Assembly: GCA_946807835.1 (NCBI GenBank)
Contig: OX327706.1
Span: 21,565,001 to 21,629,000, forward strand
Length of the DNA stretch: 64,000 nt
Origin: Ailanthus altissimus
Taxonomy: Eukaryota > Streptophyta > Magnoliopsida > Sapindales > Simaroubaceae
Direction of reading: 5' to 3'
Shown here in pieces: positions 15,760-29,582 of the stretch (positions are counted from its first letter, which is position 1; each line of letters begins with the position of its first letter). Under the pieces are notes generated by a model that was not told the origin of the DNA, searched no databases, and saw only the letters and a program-made list of their open reading frames with translations. The position numbers and the translations under genes are program-made.

Positions 15760-16474
15760 TGTTGAAGCGGAAGCACACAAATAAGTAAAAAATTCACCTA
15801 ATTAATATAATAATGCAGAACAAGTTACTAAGAAATAAATAGAAAAAGGGGTAGAAGAAGAACACACAAAGAATTACGTGGTTCGGTAACTTGTCTACGT
15901 CCACGGCGGATCAAGATCACACTCTTCTCTTATTATAAATCACAAGGCACTCACAAAGTATACCTTTGACAAGAAAGATCACAAAGAAAACTCTCTCTCA
16001 CTCTAGAGATTTTCTCTCACAAATAACTACAAAGATCTCTTGTTTATCACAAAGATTGTCAAGATATTTAGTTGATCACAAAGATATATTTACAAGCCAA
16101 TTGATAGCCTTTATATAGGCTTTGGGATGACCTAGGTTTACCCTATACGTGTGGGTGTCGTATTAGGGAGTCCTGAAACAAGTGAGAGACAAAATAAGGA
16201 AGTTTCCTTATTTCGAGATATTATTTTCGTCTCCAGCGCCGCGGCGCTGGCGTGCTTCTGCTGAGCGCTGCGGTGCTGGCCACTTGGCGCCGTGGCGCTC
16301 AGGTTCTGGACTGGACGTCGCGACGCTCACTCCTGGTCGCCGCGGCGCTGGCGCCTGGTGCGCCCTTCTTCATTTTTTGCCTCCTTTCGCGTCTGTCTTT
16401 GATCCGTGTGCACCTTACGCACTTGACTTAATCTCCAAATCATATTCCGATGATTTTTAATCAATATCTTCACA
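15760..16474 (-). repeat. Copia 5' LTR
   Basis: A 715-bp LTR with plus-strand ends TGTTGAAG and CTTCACA (TG...CA). It carries the same 'ACGTGGTTCGG' block and a GC-rich palindromic cluster at about 16234-16360. Confidence 0.88.
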
Positions 16475-17321
16475 AATATATATGATGTAATAATTTTTAA
16501 AATATATATATATCTTTTGCAATATATGTGTTTAAAATGAATACATTAATTTAAAAATGAATAAAAATGATGCAAAAATAATGTCAAATTAATACAAAAG
16601 GAGTAAAAAAGTTAATCTAATGCAAAACTGGGAGCCAACAGCACAGTGGTCGTTGATGGCTATGCTTGCGCTTAGCGCACAAACATAGTGCATGCTCAAG
16701 CATACGCATATAGAGTGTGCACATGGTGCTACACATCACTACTTACAGCGGCAAAGAATGACGATTTTGCTAGCTTTTTGGTCTTTCAAGCCTTCTTTTT
16801 TACCCATTTAAAGAATTTGTTTTATCTATTTTCATAATATTTACTCATTTTTATATTATCACAATATAAATTATCATTAATAAAAAAATCATAAACTTAC
16901 TAAGTATTTTTTTATTTTTTAGTGACAATATGTTAGTTGGCCGCCGATCAACAAAAGTTTAGTAAATATTTTTGGATGTTTGTTGGTTTGAGAGAGTAAA
17001 ATGTGCTATTAGGGGTGACAAAAGATCCAAATTTAACCTTTTTAACTATAAAAGAGTAAAAAGTTAAATAATATCTTTAAAAAAAATCGGGTCATTTTTG
17101 AATATTTCCTAAGAAAAAGCTCCCACTTGTTGAGCAATGAAGCCCATGCCTGACTGGTCTACAATCAGTTACTAATGCTTACAGCCTTTCAAGTTTCGTG
17201 GTCTTTGATGTGATGCACTTATCCAGTCTATCATCTTGTTGATGATGCTAGATTTTGCTCACCTATATTAATAGTGAATTAATATCTAAAATCTTTTTTC
17301 CTTTTATTACAATTTTTTCCT

Positions 17322-18845
17322 TTCTACCTTTTGGGTTTACAAAGGCCTAGATCGTCACAGTGTACAGCCTGAGTAAAATACCAATTGGGTCTACTTTTCA
17401 AGTGTGTTCTCAAACACTGTGTTCCTAATCTAATTTTACGAATGCAAATCTGTTGGTGAATCCTTTTCACATAGATTAGTGTATGTCTATATCTGTCAGA
17501 GTATAGATAGTACTTCTTAGCTGATTATGAGTTTAGAGCTCGTATAGGCATACAAGTATTCAATTAGGACTAAATACTAGACAGACTTATGAGGACTCTA
17601 ATAGATAACCTATGAAACCATCAATGGTAAGTCATCTCGAGTTGAGTAGTATATGGAGTCCTTTGACCTGAATGCCACAGTAGACTTGTGGGTGATCCAT
17701 TATACTTAGGTTCCACAGATGTTAAAGACTTTTAATGGTCTAACCGATATGTGTCGTTGGGTATGGTCCAATGCTTATAAAGTCCGATGTACGTAAATAT
17801 GGGATCGTCAGCTCACATAGGTAGGTTGTATATCCAATTCTTTGAGATTGTATCTCATAAAGTCTTATGACCATCAGCAATAAACCCAGGAAAAACTTTT
17901 CCCACAGAGTTGAAAAAATTAGTAAAAATGTTTGCGTATATTGTTTATTGAGATACAAATTTGGAGATAAGTTTATGGATGAGCAAATGGAAATTTGACA
18001 GTGAAGATCTATATCCCCGCACATTTAGGGTATAAATGACTAAAGGATTATATGTATACGCTTTGACCTCAACTTGTATGGTGCAACGCACTGATTTGTA
18101 ATATCTGTAACGTGTGCATGGAGCATTGTTCACGAAATCATGGAATAATTCTATTTGAAAAATTAGGCATGGACCTAGGGAGTCCCACCATATAAAGTAG
18201 ACTTGTTGTGCACTATTGCAGCGTACCAGATTAAATAGTTCAATCCATTAAAAATTTAACAAGAACCGAATATATGTTTTGGGAACCGTCAAGATGCGCG
18301 TGTTAATAAGTGTTAAGTAAAATAATTAGTTAATAATTATTGTTGACTAATTAAATGGAGATACATGGCGCACAATAAACCTTTGGTCAAGTTCACTCAA
18401 GTGTGTAATTTAGTGGAACCCACTAAAAAGTTTACTCGGTATCCATAAGAATATTTTAATAATTTTAGATATATAATTATTTAAAAATTAAATAATTAAG
18501 ATATTTTAATATTATAATATATTAAATAATATGTAACTCAATCGATTAATCAAAATTGAGTTAATGATTATTTAATTATTATTTAATATTTAGATATTTA
18601 TATATATTAATGTAAACTTGGTGATTAAGTTTATTTGATTCAATTATAATTAATTATTAATTATAGTTAGATTAATTATATATTATTATATTTATATGTT
18701 TGGTGGCCAAGTCATGTTATCTTATTATGATTAATTGTTGACTATGATTAAGTTAAATAATAATAATATATATATATGTGAATTAAAAATAAAATTAGGG
18801 TTAATTTTTACTTAAAGGTGGCCGGCCATGAAGAGAGAATTTACT
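17322..18845. repeat. Dispersed repeat family A, copy 2
   Basis: Starts 'TCTACCTTTTGGGTTTAC' and runs parallel to the copy at 24600 through 'CACAGTGTACAGCCTGAG' and the TATA-rich 3' half, losing similarity just after 'GCCATGAAGAGAGAATTTA'. It is non-coding. Compared with the copy at 24600, its 3' end appears truncated. Confidence 0.7.
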
Positions 18846-19682
18846 TAAAGCTGGAGCCATTTCATAATTAAATAAGAAGATTCTGCGTGCAGATCAGATC
18901 AAATTTCTGATCTTCCTGAAGACTTGGCACGTCTTAAATTCTCCCTTGCATCATTTTTGGGAATTATTTAAGCTGTGGGCGGCAATGGCAGACGCAAGTG
19001 TTTTCTTTTCTGTCGCATTACTACAACTAAAGCATAAGGGTGGAAATGCACATGCGTATATATAATACAAATGATTGAAGGACACGGAGAAAAGAAAGTG
19101 TTGGATGCTAGCTCTCCTCTATCCGATAGTTTAGTTGGAATTTGATATTAAATAATAAATCGGTTAAATTATAATATATTTTTTCAAGTAAATTTTTTGA
19201 ATAGAACACTAATGATAGTTGAATTAAACTGGTGTGTTGGTAAATTGGTGAGCTGGAATGCATTGTTGAAAGAGGAAGATGACAAAATTGCAAACTGTGT
19301 GTGCAGCTGTCATAGTCAATGAGAATGAAACAACTACTACACATTTAGATCAGTGAAGACTCAACCCCAGAATATAAAAAATACAATAAAAAAATTTGTT
19401 ATACAAATGATTAAAATAATACAGAAATTAATTGTACATTTAATTCTTTCATTTTTTTTGTATAAATAAAATAGTATTGTAATACATTCTGTAGTATTAA
19501 AAAAATACGAAAGAAGCCATTTACATTTTCTCTATTTCTCTTCTCTTTACTACAAAATCAAACTATGATTACGAAATTTTAATTATAAAAAGTTATTAGT
19601 AATAAAAATATAATATAGGCATCTTTTTAAAGTGGATAGAATCTGTCTTCGCTCTTAAAATATTAAATTAAAAGTAGAAACA
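18846..19682. other. Intergenic DNA, no gene seen
   Basis: Moderately AT-rich with no convincing open frame or repeat boundary. Confidence 0.4.
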
Positions 19683-20417
19683 AATTTTTTTAGCATAAAC
19701 ACATCTGAAATACAATGAATTATTTGAATTAATGGTAAACTTTTAAAAATAAATAAATAAAAATCAAAGATATTTTAAAATTAATATGAGCATATATAAT
19801 TATAGAATTGGGCTGATTCCAATTATAGTGGACGGCTAAAATTTCTTGTCTTGGCATTGCAGTCAAGCAAAATGTTCGCTTACATAATGAACAGACAAAA
19901 ATTCCTTACTTGGTGCTGCACTCAAGCAAGACTTGTATAATGGATGGCTAAAACCGCTTGCTTTAGCATTGTATTTTAAAAAAATGTCCACTTGGTGCCA
20001 TTCTAAAGTGAGAAGCCAACTCACAAAATAAATCATTCCTAGCAACAGGGCTTTTTTTGTTTTCGGTATTCATGATAATTGGAATCATTCTTCGAAAAAA
20101 AAAACCCATTCTTTTTGTACTCAGAATTCTAACTAGAATTCATCTCATTTATCTAGCTGAAGTCATTCTTATCAAGTTTCATTCATTCATTTTGTTTATT
20201 AGAAAGCACTCTCTCAATGACGAGAATGTCATTTACCAAGAGAAGCTTTATATTTATTCTATTTGGAAGCATGTAGAAACAAAATTTTAGCATATATACA
20301 TATGAAATACAATGAATTGTTTGACTCAATTGTTACTTTTAAAAATAAATACAAAAAGAATCAAAGATATTTTAAAATTAATATGAGCACATATAACTAT
20401 AGAATAGGGTTGGTTCC
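19683..20417. repeat. Direct-repeat pair enclosing a short tandem repeat
   Basis: The segments 19683-19820 and 20280-20417 are direct repeats sharing 'AATACAATGAATT', 'TCAAAGATATTTTAAAATTA' and 'ATAGAAT.GG'. Between them, about 19828-19990, lie roughly three diverged units of 55-60 bp, each with a GCTAAAA or GACAAAA block, 'TTGG' and 'CAAGCAA'. No coding content. Confidence 0.55.
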
Positions 20418-20579
20418 TTTAAATACTTTTTTTTTAGTTAAATTGAAACTCAAATTTTTATTCACATATCTTATACAATCTAATAATAACTTGAATTTTT
20501 ATTTATTGATCTTATACAATCTAATATTGTAGATTTAAAATTAAGAGTAACATTTAATATTATCAACTATATACTATTA

Positions 20580-20978
20580 AATTCAGAAATGGAGGAAAGG
20601 GAGTGTTTGACTAGTGTCACAAGATGAACCCTTATCATTAACCAAAAATACTAGTTTACTAGATAATACTATCTATTATTCATATATAATTAAAACCTAC
20701 CAAATTTCAGTCCAATATAGAGTGTAACATTCTCCAATCACCTAAATATATGACGTTCTCATCACGTTTAACCCAAATTTAAAAATGGAGGAAGTGGGAT
20801 ATTTGGCTAGTGTCACTAGTTGAATGATTGTTTTTAACACAAAAAACTAATTTATTAAATAATGCTATTTATACACACATATATACCTAAGACCATCAAA
20901 ATTCTATCCAAAGAGAATTGTAACATTTTTTCAACACTCAACCACATATCGCTCTAATCACATTTGACCCAAACTTAG
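20580..20978. repeat. Tandem duplication, unit about 200 bp
   Basis: Two units, 20580-20777 and 20778-20978, share 'AAATGGAGGAA', 'GGCTAGTGTCAC' (copy 1 has GACTAGTGTCAC), 'AACATT' and 'ATCAC.TTTAACCCAAA'-type blocks in the same order. Moderate divergence suggests an old duplication. Confidence 0.6.
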
Positions 20979-21715
20979 AGGCTAACATGATCTAATCACA
21001 CTCAATCACATTACATTATACTAGCCTATTTTGGCTCCAAAAAGAACAGCTACTAGTATAGATTAAAAAAAGTATATTTTTTCCAAAAACAATATTAATT
21101 ATTTAAATATAAGCCACCATGGATTTATAATTTTATTTAAAAAAAATTATTTCTTAAATTAGTATATTTTGAAAGTTTTGTAGTTCTTATATTTATAAAA
21201 TAATTAAAAATTGATTTGTATTTCTTAACTTAATATGTGGAATTGATTTATAGTTTTTTTTTTAAGACTTAAGACTATAGATAGTTTTGTTAGTCATAAT
21301 TTTTTTTTATCAAACTCTTAATAAAAATTTTAATTTACTCTTTTTGAAATTATTTCATTGTGTGGAGTTTAGTCAAACACTCAAAATTTTACTCATCTCT
21401 AGTAAATAATTTTTTTTTCTCCATTTCATATTCATATATATATATATATTTAAGTATGATATTGAGCTTTATTAAAAAAATTCCAATAGTTTTATTTCTT
21501 ATATGGTTATTAGTTTGTCTTGTGCCAACTCTTCCTATTTTCATAGCAATGATAGAATATGCATTCTAAAAAGAAATTCTTGAAACAAACTTTTCATAAT
21601 AAAATGGAATATGAGTTATTGTAGATTGCAGATTCATTTACGTTAAATAACACTTGCCAAGGGTATTAATTTAAAATTAATAACAAATTAATTCTATGAT
21701 TTCAGATTGTTAGTC
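20979..21715. other. AT-rich intergenic DNA
   Basis: Very AT-rich with TA-repeat tracts near 21433. Nothing recognisable. Confidence 0.4.
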
Positions 21716-21935
21716 TTGGTAGACCATTATTATAGTGGAAGCTCGTATAGAGATACAAGTATTCAACAATAAATGAATATTGAACAGACTCACAAAGACC
21801 TCTAATAGACATCCCATAAAATCGTCAATGGAGGGTCATTCGAGTTGAGTAGTATTTGTGGTTTTTAAACCTGAGTACCACGGTAGACTTGTGAGTGATC
21901 TACCATACTTTAGTTTCAGGAGACTTCACAGGGCA
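21716..21935. repeat. Dispersed repeat family A, fragment
   Basis: A roughly 220-bp piece matching the 5' third of family A ('GATACAAGTATTCA', 'GAGTTGAGTAGTAT', 'CACGGTAGACTTGTGAGTGA') with both ends missing. Confidence 0.65.
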
Positions 21936-23050
21936 CAACTCTAATAATATATTATTTTATTTATATTCTAATAGTCTATTATTGTTCTTTTTCTATTTTT
22001 ATTTCAATTATATACTGATTTTGTATCCGTAAACTTCATGACATTTTGCTTATATAAAGTGCATTTTCTATTTTATATGAATATATTTTTTTTTTAAGCA
22101 TCAAAACCTATGAAATAATAGTGAAAACTTTTTTAACACAGTCGAAAAAAAATTCTAATTATATTTTCAATAGAAGCCTTTATGTTATAATTTAAAATAG
22201 AAATTTTAAGTTAAGAGAATCTCACTCATCCTTATAAAAAAAAGTTTTTGCGATAAAATTTTATGATAAAAAAATTATTTTATTGCAAATTTGTGAAAAA
22301 AATTTATCAAACAATTTTTAAGATCAATATTTATGATAAAATCTGTTAGATCAAAAATTAATCAACATTCAAAATAAATTTTAATAATATATATCAAGGA
22401 TTTATGATAGAAAGAATTAATAAAAATCTTTAAACTACGTCTTTATTGTGTTCTCTTTCTTGAATTGCTTTGTGCTTGTCTCTCTATTATAATTGTAACT
22501 AATTGGACAAGCCTATCTATAGATTACGCTAAGATGAGTCTATCTGGCTATCTCTATATAGGTTGTACCTCCGATTATAGCTCTAGTTAAGGTTGTGTCT
22601 ACCTTATAATAAGGTTTGACTGTGTTTGAGGTATATGTTAAGACAAAACTGACTTAACTACCTCCTCTCTAAAAAGTTCCCCCATTGTCTTCGGTACTAA
22701 GGAGGATCTCAATTCAACTATAGGTTTCATGCGATGTCAACTATGTGGACACATGGTAATCTACAACATGTAATAAAAATCAATTAATGAAGTCTCTAAT
22801 ATGCATGCTATTAGGGTATATGCTTACGTGTCATCCCTGTTTGTATGAATACTTATTCAATAATATTTATATGATGTACCTTTCATTAAATCGTCAATAA
22901 ACCTTCATTATATGGTATTAATGCTTGTCACTTTACTGATATTGTATGATTTGAAAGAGTTTAGATCTGACCTAAAAGAGTTTAGATTAGGACTAAGAGT
23001 TAGCAACGCTGAAAGTTGTAAATGCTAAAAATTAACACTGCTAATAGTTA
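21936..23050. other. AT-rich intergenic DNA
   Basis: No gene or complete repeat recognised. The stretch ends at the presumed target site of the next LTR. Confidence 0.4.
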
Positions 23051-23055
23051 ATAGG

Positions 23056-24349
23056 TGATAGGGGCATAAAAGTACTAGTATGATTTGTGCTCAACTTTTA
23101 TATTTTACTACAAATTATAAATATTTGACTATTTAATTGTGTTTTATGATCACAAATAGATGCACGATAGAAACTTTGACACATAGGAACAAACGGGAGG
23201 CGAAATCAGAGGTCAAACGAAGACGTTACGCTCAAAATATGAAATAAGAACCAAGGCTGGGAGCCGCAACGCTCATGACTGAATGTCAAGGCGCCTAGGT
23301 TAGTAATTGAGCACCACAGCGCTCGTGGCGGTGAACAGTATTTTTGCTGCAGTAACTCATGAACAATAATTTAAAGACAAAAATCCTAAGAGAGTAGAGA
23401 GGGAAAAAAAAAGAGGCAAAAACTTAGAGAAAAAATTCACAACACAAAATCAAATATCAAAGTCAAATATTGAAGAACCAAGATCAAGATTCAAGCTTCA
23501 AGTCAAGATTGAGGGAGAAGCACATCAAGAAGTCAGTTTGATTAGTTTTTCTTATTTCTTTATCATTATGTAATTTTTCTGGTTCTTGTTGATCTTTATG
23601 AATTGGTTTGATACTTTTAATTTTGTGATGGGCTAAATTATTCATCTAGGGTTAGACTATGTGAACCTAGTATGGATTTGGATTGTGTGAATTTTTAGTT
23701 TATGAACCTAATGCATTCAATTGATTCATTCTATCTTATGTTTAATGCTTTCATTATACTTGATCAATATTTTGAATGATTAAGGAACTATGATGAACTC
23801 GACGGAGGAATTCATGTGTTTAGCCTTAGATAGTATGATACATGATCATAGGGTAACAACTATAAGTTTCATCTACGATAGACATATACCTAGGTGGCAT
23901 GTATGATATAATTTAGATTTGATCTTAATGAATTACATTCTGATTTGATTACCATAGACATATAGGTGATTGTTAAAATGTGTAATATAGTCATTTGACC
24001 ATCGACAGAGGCTTGTGATGAGATTGGTATCTAAGTCAATCAGTTGGTATTAAGGGATTAACTAAGTGGTTAATAAGTCCAATGAAATACTAGGAGATGA
24101 GTTAAAGCCCTAAATTATCTTTATTTGTGAATTCACTCTTTACTTTTGTTTAGCTAATTGATAGAATTAGATTAGTTAAATAAATTTTAGATTTTAGTTT
24201 TCTAAATAGAAGTTAAGTAGATATAATTTTAGTACTTGATTTTTAGAATTAGATCGCATAATCCATGTATGATCGATACTTTGACTTAAAATCTTATATC
24301 ACTTGATAAGATAACGTGCATTTGTGCTTAACTATTTAAGCATACATCA
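23056..24349. repeat. Solo LTR, probably Ty3-type
   Basis: Begins TGATAGGGGCATAAAAG and ends ACATCA, with flanking 5-mers ATAGG (23051-23055) and GTAGG (24350-24354), one mismatch. The start, the lack of coding, the 1.3-kb length and the GC-rich block at about 23265-23335 ('CACCACAGCGCTCGTGGCGG') all fit a plant LTR without an internal region. The Ty3 assignment rests on the general look of its ends and is tentative. Confidence 0.45.
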
Positions 24350-24599
24350 GTAGGTTATAAGACTCAACGAAATCTAAAGAGTTAGAGCCTTATTTATAAT
24401 AAAAAAATGACCTAATGGTACAACAGTGATGACATAGTTGCAAAGAATTTTGCTACAGTGTGCAAGTAGTATCGGTAACATATATTTGTCAATTGACAAG
24501 TTAATCTAGAATATACTTACCCTAGATCGCTATAGTATGCAAATAAGGTGTATTTAGGATCCGGGTTAAGAATTGTATGAGATGTAATTAATAAGAGTT

Positions 24600-26515
24600 G
24601 TCTACCTTTTGAGTTTACAAAGGCCTAGATCGCCACAGTGTACAGCCTGAGTAAAATACCAATTGGGTCTACTTCCCAAGTGTGTTCTCAAACACTGTGT
24701 TTCTAATCTAATTTTACGAATACAAATCTGTTGGTGAATCCTTTTCACATAGATTAGTGTATGTTTATATCTATCATAGTACAGATAGTACTTCTTAGCT
24801 GATCATAAGTTATGAGTTCGTATAGGCATATAAGTATTCAGTTAGGATTGAATACTAGACAGACTCATGAGAACCCCAATAGATAACCTATGAAACCATC
24901 AATGATAGGTCATCTCGAGTTGAGTAGACTTGTGGGTGATCCACTATACTTAGGTTCCACGGATGTTAAAGACTTTTAATGGTCTGACCACTACGTGTCG
25001 TTGGGTATGGTCCGATGCTTATAGAGTTCGGTGTATATAGATATGGGATCCGTCAGCTCACATAGGTAGGTTGTATATCCAATGCTTTGAGATTGTATCT
25101 CATGAAGTCTTATGACCATCAGCAATAAACTCAGGAAAAACGTTTCCCACAAAGTTGAAAAAATTAGTAAAGATGTTTGCGTATTTTGTTTATTGAGATA
25201 CAAATTTGGAGATAAGTTTATGTATGAGAAAATGGAGATTTGACGGTGAAGATCTATATCCCCGCACATCTAGGGTATAAATGACTGAAGGATTATACGT
25301 ATACGCTTTGACCTCAACTTGTATGGTCCAACGCGCTGATTTGTAATATCTGTGACGTGTGCATGAAGCATTGTTCACAGACTCATGAAATAATTCTATT
25401 TGACAAATTAGGCATGGACCTAGGGAGTCCCACCATTGTGCACTATGGCAGCGTACCAGATTAAATAGTTCAATCCAGTAAATATTTAACAAGAACCGAA
25501 TATATGTTTTGGGAACCCTCAAGATGCGAACGTTAACAAGTGTTAAGTAAAATAATTGGTTAACAATTATTGTTGACTAATTAAACGGGGATACATGGCG
25601 CACAATGAGCCTTTAGTTAAGTTCACTGAAATGTGTAGTTTGATGGGACCCACTAAAAAGTTTACTTGGTATCCATGTAAGAGTATTTTGGTAATTTTAT
25701 ATATATGATTATTTAAAAGTTAAATAATTAAGATATTTTAATATTATAATATATTAAATAATATGTAACTCAACCATGGTTAAGAGTTAATCAAAGCTGA
25801 GTTAATAATTATTTAATTATTATTTAATATTTAGATATTTATATATATATATGTAAACTTGGTGGTTAAGTTTACTTGACCCAACTATGGTTAATTATTA
25901 ACTATAGTTAGGTCAATTATATATATTATTATATTTATATACTTAGTGGCCAAGCATGTTACCTTACTATGGTCAATTGTTGACCATGGTTAGGTTAAAT
26001 AATAATAATATGTATATATGTGAATTAAAAACAAAATTAGGGTTAATTTTTACTTAAAGGTGGTCGGCCATGAAGAGAGAATTTAGTGAGAGAAAATTGC
26101 CTTCTTTGAGTCAAAATTCAAATGTTGAATTGTTGCTCTTCATCTTCTTTAATTAAGGTTTAGCCATTAAAGTAAAGTAAGCTTTTTGTTTTGATCAAGA
26201 AGAGAACAAATAGTTTTAGGGTTTAAAGTGTTAAACCAAAAACTGTTAGATTGGGCTGTTGTACTAATTGATCAAACCCATTCCGTTGATCATTAGAATT
26301 GTCAACTAGTTTCACTTTTGGTAGATTCCTAGAATTTATAGTCCAAAAAGCTTTAAAGGTGGATTTCTTATTTCTGTTTAATTTGATTAAAATGCGTTCG
26401 TATTGTGTTCATAACATGTTTTAGACTCCCGCTACGTATTTGATGCGTATATGTATATATGAGATACGTATGTATGTATAAATAAACACAATACCATATG
26501 AATACACCTTAGATT
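24600..26515. repeat. Dispersed repeat family A, copy 3 (most complete)
   Basis: Starts 'TCTACCTTTTGAGTTTAC' and ends 'GAATACACCTTAGAT'. It contains the 5' block shared with copy 2 and the 3' block shared with copy 1. Short open frames inside are not conserved as protein between copies. About 50 bp downstream (26567-26578) lies GCTCTGATACTA, one base different from the complement of the initiator-Met primer site, hinting that family A belongs to an LTR element. Confidence 0.65.
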
Positions 26516-27719
26516 AATTGGTACTTTCACATGCATCGTGTAATAGTTTGTAGAATTTAAAGCCATGCTCTGATACTAAATTAACAGGAACCAACAAGAA
26601 CCCTCCTAAAAAATCAAGGCGGATTATATAAAAGCTATGGGGCTAACATGCTTAATAGTCACTACATCTAATCTAACAAGACTACGTGTACATAAATGTA
26701 TAAAATATGATAACTCGTGCAAATATGAGTGTCCAACCTCAAAATGTGAAAATGCATCACTCTGCACGAGTTCTTATGACAACTTGAAAAAATGAGAGAA
26801 AATAAGAAATGAATGAACTTGATGCTTAGTGAGTGGATATAATTAAAAAATATATATTATATACTTTATATGTATTGTCAATAATAATTTCTTAATAATA
26901 ATAAATAATACTATATATATTATATATACAAATATATAATATAAAATAATCGTGAAACTGTGTACTGAATAATTCTAAAACCTATATTGAAAATATAAGT
27001 TGTCATAAAATTTGTGCTAAAACTGAACATATATAACATAATGTTAAGAATATAGCATATACTGTATACATACTGAAAACTATACTAAATTTGTATCTGG
27101 AGAAAAGATGCTCTAACTTGACAGAGTAACTTGCGCACAGAAAAAGTAGAGAATTTGATTCGATCTCACCCAATGAAGTTATTGTATCGCTTAAGTAGAG
27201 CAAATTAAACTAATCTTATGCATGCACACAGCAAATTAAATTAAAATGGAGGGTATGTATTTGGTGGTTTAAAAACTATTACTATATAATATCATAAAAG
27301 TATAACTATTCTAAATTAAATATTTCTATACTTAGTGTAAACATAAAATATGCTTATAATAAATTCTAAAAGCATTTTTAAATATAATTAATTAACATAA
27401 ATATTTATCAATCTAAAAAGAAATCATGGATATAATAAATATGATAACATATAGTTAAATTATAAAGTGTTATACATAAAAACATATATATATATATATA
27501 TGTATACATGTATGTGTGTATGTATGTTAGTATTCACTCACATAAAGCATGCTAATCTTGATTTGGGTCTAGATCCTAGAGTTTATCAACTGTCAGCATG
27601 GTTCCTAAATCATAAGGTAATAAAATATATTATTAGAACTGGTATGCGTTATAAATATTACATAAATATTTTAATATTGTAAAACTATTGCCTACTAATT
27701 CACTGAATACAAATCTAAA
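26516..27719. other. AT-rich DNA with a degenerate primer-site motif
   Basis: Contains the minus-strand PBS-like motif at 26567-26578, a TA/TG microsatellite near 27484-27530, and no gene. Confidence 0.4.
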
Positions 27720-27721
27720 TT

Positions 27722-28150
27722 TTTTGTCCTCTAAGGCAATGTCCTAGTGCAACCAAATTATATGGCAGTCTACCTTTCAATATTCAATGGCTTGGTTTTG
27801 TATGGGTGCACTACAAGAACAGAAACCTAGAACAACTCTTTGCAATTTTATGCACCTTATTCTTTTTGTATCAACACACATATTTATAAGTGGTAATTAA
27901 ATACCATTTCATTTGAAATACAACCATCTACATGCACCTTTTAATTTATAACTGTTAAATTAAAATTAAAATTTGATAAATAGTTTAAAATAAACCATCA
28001 CTATTTTCAAACTAAAAGGTGTCATTAATAGTTGTATATATCATATTTAATATGAAAGGATACAACCTCATGAATAATTGCATATATAAAATGAAAGAAG
28101 ATAGCTTTTCAATAATGTATATTTTGAAATCCTTATGGAATATCTAATAA
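27722..28150. repeat. Repeat family B, uninterrupted copy
   Basis: Aligns with 29583-29956 followed by 39055-39105: shared blocks are 'TGTCCTAGTGCAAC', 'ATGGGTGCACT', 'ACAACTCTTTGCAATTTTAT' and 'AATGTATATTTTGAAATCCT'. This copy is continuous, whereas the other is split by the LOG-carrying LTR element. It is non-coding and its class is unknown. Confidence 0.65.
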
Positions 28151-29582
28151 TCCCTCTCAATTTCAAAATACTTAAACAAATACCAGAGTATTGGTGCTTG
28201 TCAAGTTATAAACCAACTATTGGATAACTAATCATCTCTCTAAGAAACGTGGTGAAACTAGGTTTCTATCAACCAGTGCCCATTTGGCGTGAGTTAAAGA
28301 ACTAGCTATCCATATTGAATTCTCTCTAAGTAAGTTATTTTACGGTTTTGGCACTTCATGACCCTGTGTTCAACTAGACTCATGAGTGTTTTAAAGATAC
28401 TTATCTTAGCTCTCATAGGAGCTAACCTAATTCTATATTTATATAGGTGAACCTCCATAAAGTGTATTCTACAGTTGAACACACTACCGTACAATATTGA
28501 GCTATGGAGTTCATTAAAAATATAAAACTTAACCTTATTCACTACAATAAGCACTATTTTATCATAGATGGGACTCAAGATTATAGTAACGATAGTATTA
28601 TAAGACAACAAGTGACTTATTCTTATCTCTATGAACCTACTTCATAGGATATTTAAACACATAAGTGAGGTTACTATCACTTTTGTCTTATGCTATAGGC
28701 ATAGTCCACTCTCCCTAACATCGAATCACTAACCTCATTTAGTGATTTATCATAGCATTGGCCAAATTCAACTCCGACCTTATAGAATTTTGGCTCTCAT
28801 AGCCAAACATAAGCAAATTTATATCACCAATTGCTTACTTTTCCCACTATAATATTCAATCACAACTTTTGAATATTCAATATTTAAACATGTTCATTTT
28901 AATGAGCTAAATTGAATATATTAGAGATAATAATACACACCTAAATAAATTAGTATTGTAGCCCCGATCACTAAAACCAAAGTAATAAAATAGCACAATA
29001 TAGGCATGGTGCCACGATAACACTTCTCTAGTGTGCAACACTGAAAATTCTATGATCACCACTGTGCCACAGTGCTAGGTTTTTTGTGATCATTGACTCG
29101 ATACCAAGCTCCTCATTTGCATAAATTTTCTTTGTTCGGTTGCAAATAATATTCATCATCAAATATATAATAAAAAAAGACTTCAAAAGTTTAATTTATT
29201 TACCTTGATCTACTTTTTTAATGTCAAATTCTCATGATGAATAATAACATATATATCACTTCATGCATAATAAATTTTGTAGTGATTCTCAAGAAATCAC
29301 ATGTTCTTTTCATATGCATACAATTGAATACATTAAGAAGTGATAATCATAATATACCATGCACAATAAATTGCATGTCTAGAGCCATCAAATAGAATAA
29401 TTAAGAACAAACATACCTTGTTACCATTGTAGATCTCTCCATCTATCAAGCAAAAGTATTTATGCTTAAAATTGTTGAAGATTTTAGAATGTTGATGGAC
29501 ATTTCAAATAAAATATATCACACACACAATGAATAATAAGTCAAGGCGTGTAAGAGTATACTGTACTTAAGGATAATTTTTG
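28151..29582. other. Non-coding repeat-like DNA
   Basis: No conserved protein frame. A patch at about 28960-29085 has 'GGTGCCACGATAACACT' and 'CTGTGCCACAGTGCT', weakly like the GC-rich palindromic units in the LTRs elsewhere in the window. Confidence 0.35.

Larger units (their letters stand above)
10991..16474 (-). mobile_element. Degenerate Ty1/Copia LTR retrotransposon
   Basis: A complete but decayed element on the minus strand: 5' LTR 15760-16474, primer-binding site, gag-pol remnants with domain order Gag, protease, integrase, RT, RNase H (the Copia order), polypurine tract, and 3' LTR 10991-11675. Flanking 5-mers are GATAT (10986-10990) and AATAT (16475-16479), an imperfect target duplication. 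LTR divergence is obvious by eye and the coding region is full of stops, so the insertion is old and cannot move on its own. Confidence 0.9.
10745..17110. mobile_element. Mutator-like element, split by a Copia retrotransposon
   Basis: The left end (from 10745, 'GGAAAATTTTGGAAAATGGC') and the reverse complement of the right end ('AGGAAATATTCAAAAATGAC') align over roughly 50 bp or more, including a shared 'AAAGATATT' block. Perfect 9-bp direct repeats AAGAAAAAG flank it at 10736-10744 and 17111-17119. Without the Copia element at 10991-16474 the insertion would be about 0.9 kb with no transposase, so it is a non-autonomous Mutator-like element. A GC-richer patch with 'GCGCTTAGCGCAC' lies at about 16625-16770. 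Confidence 0.7.
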
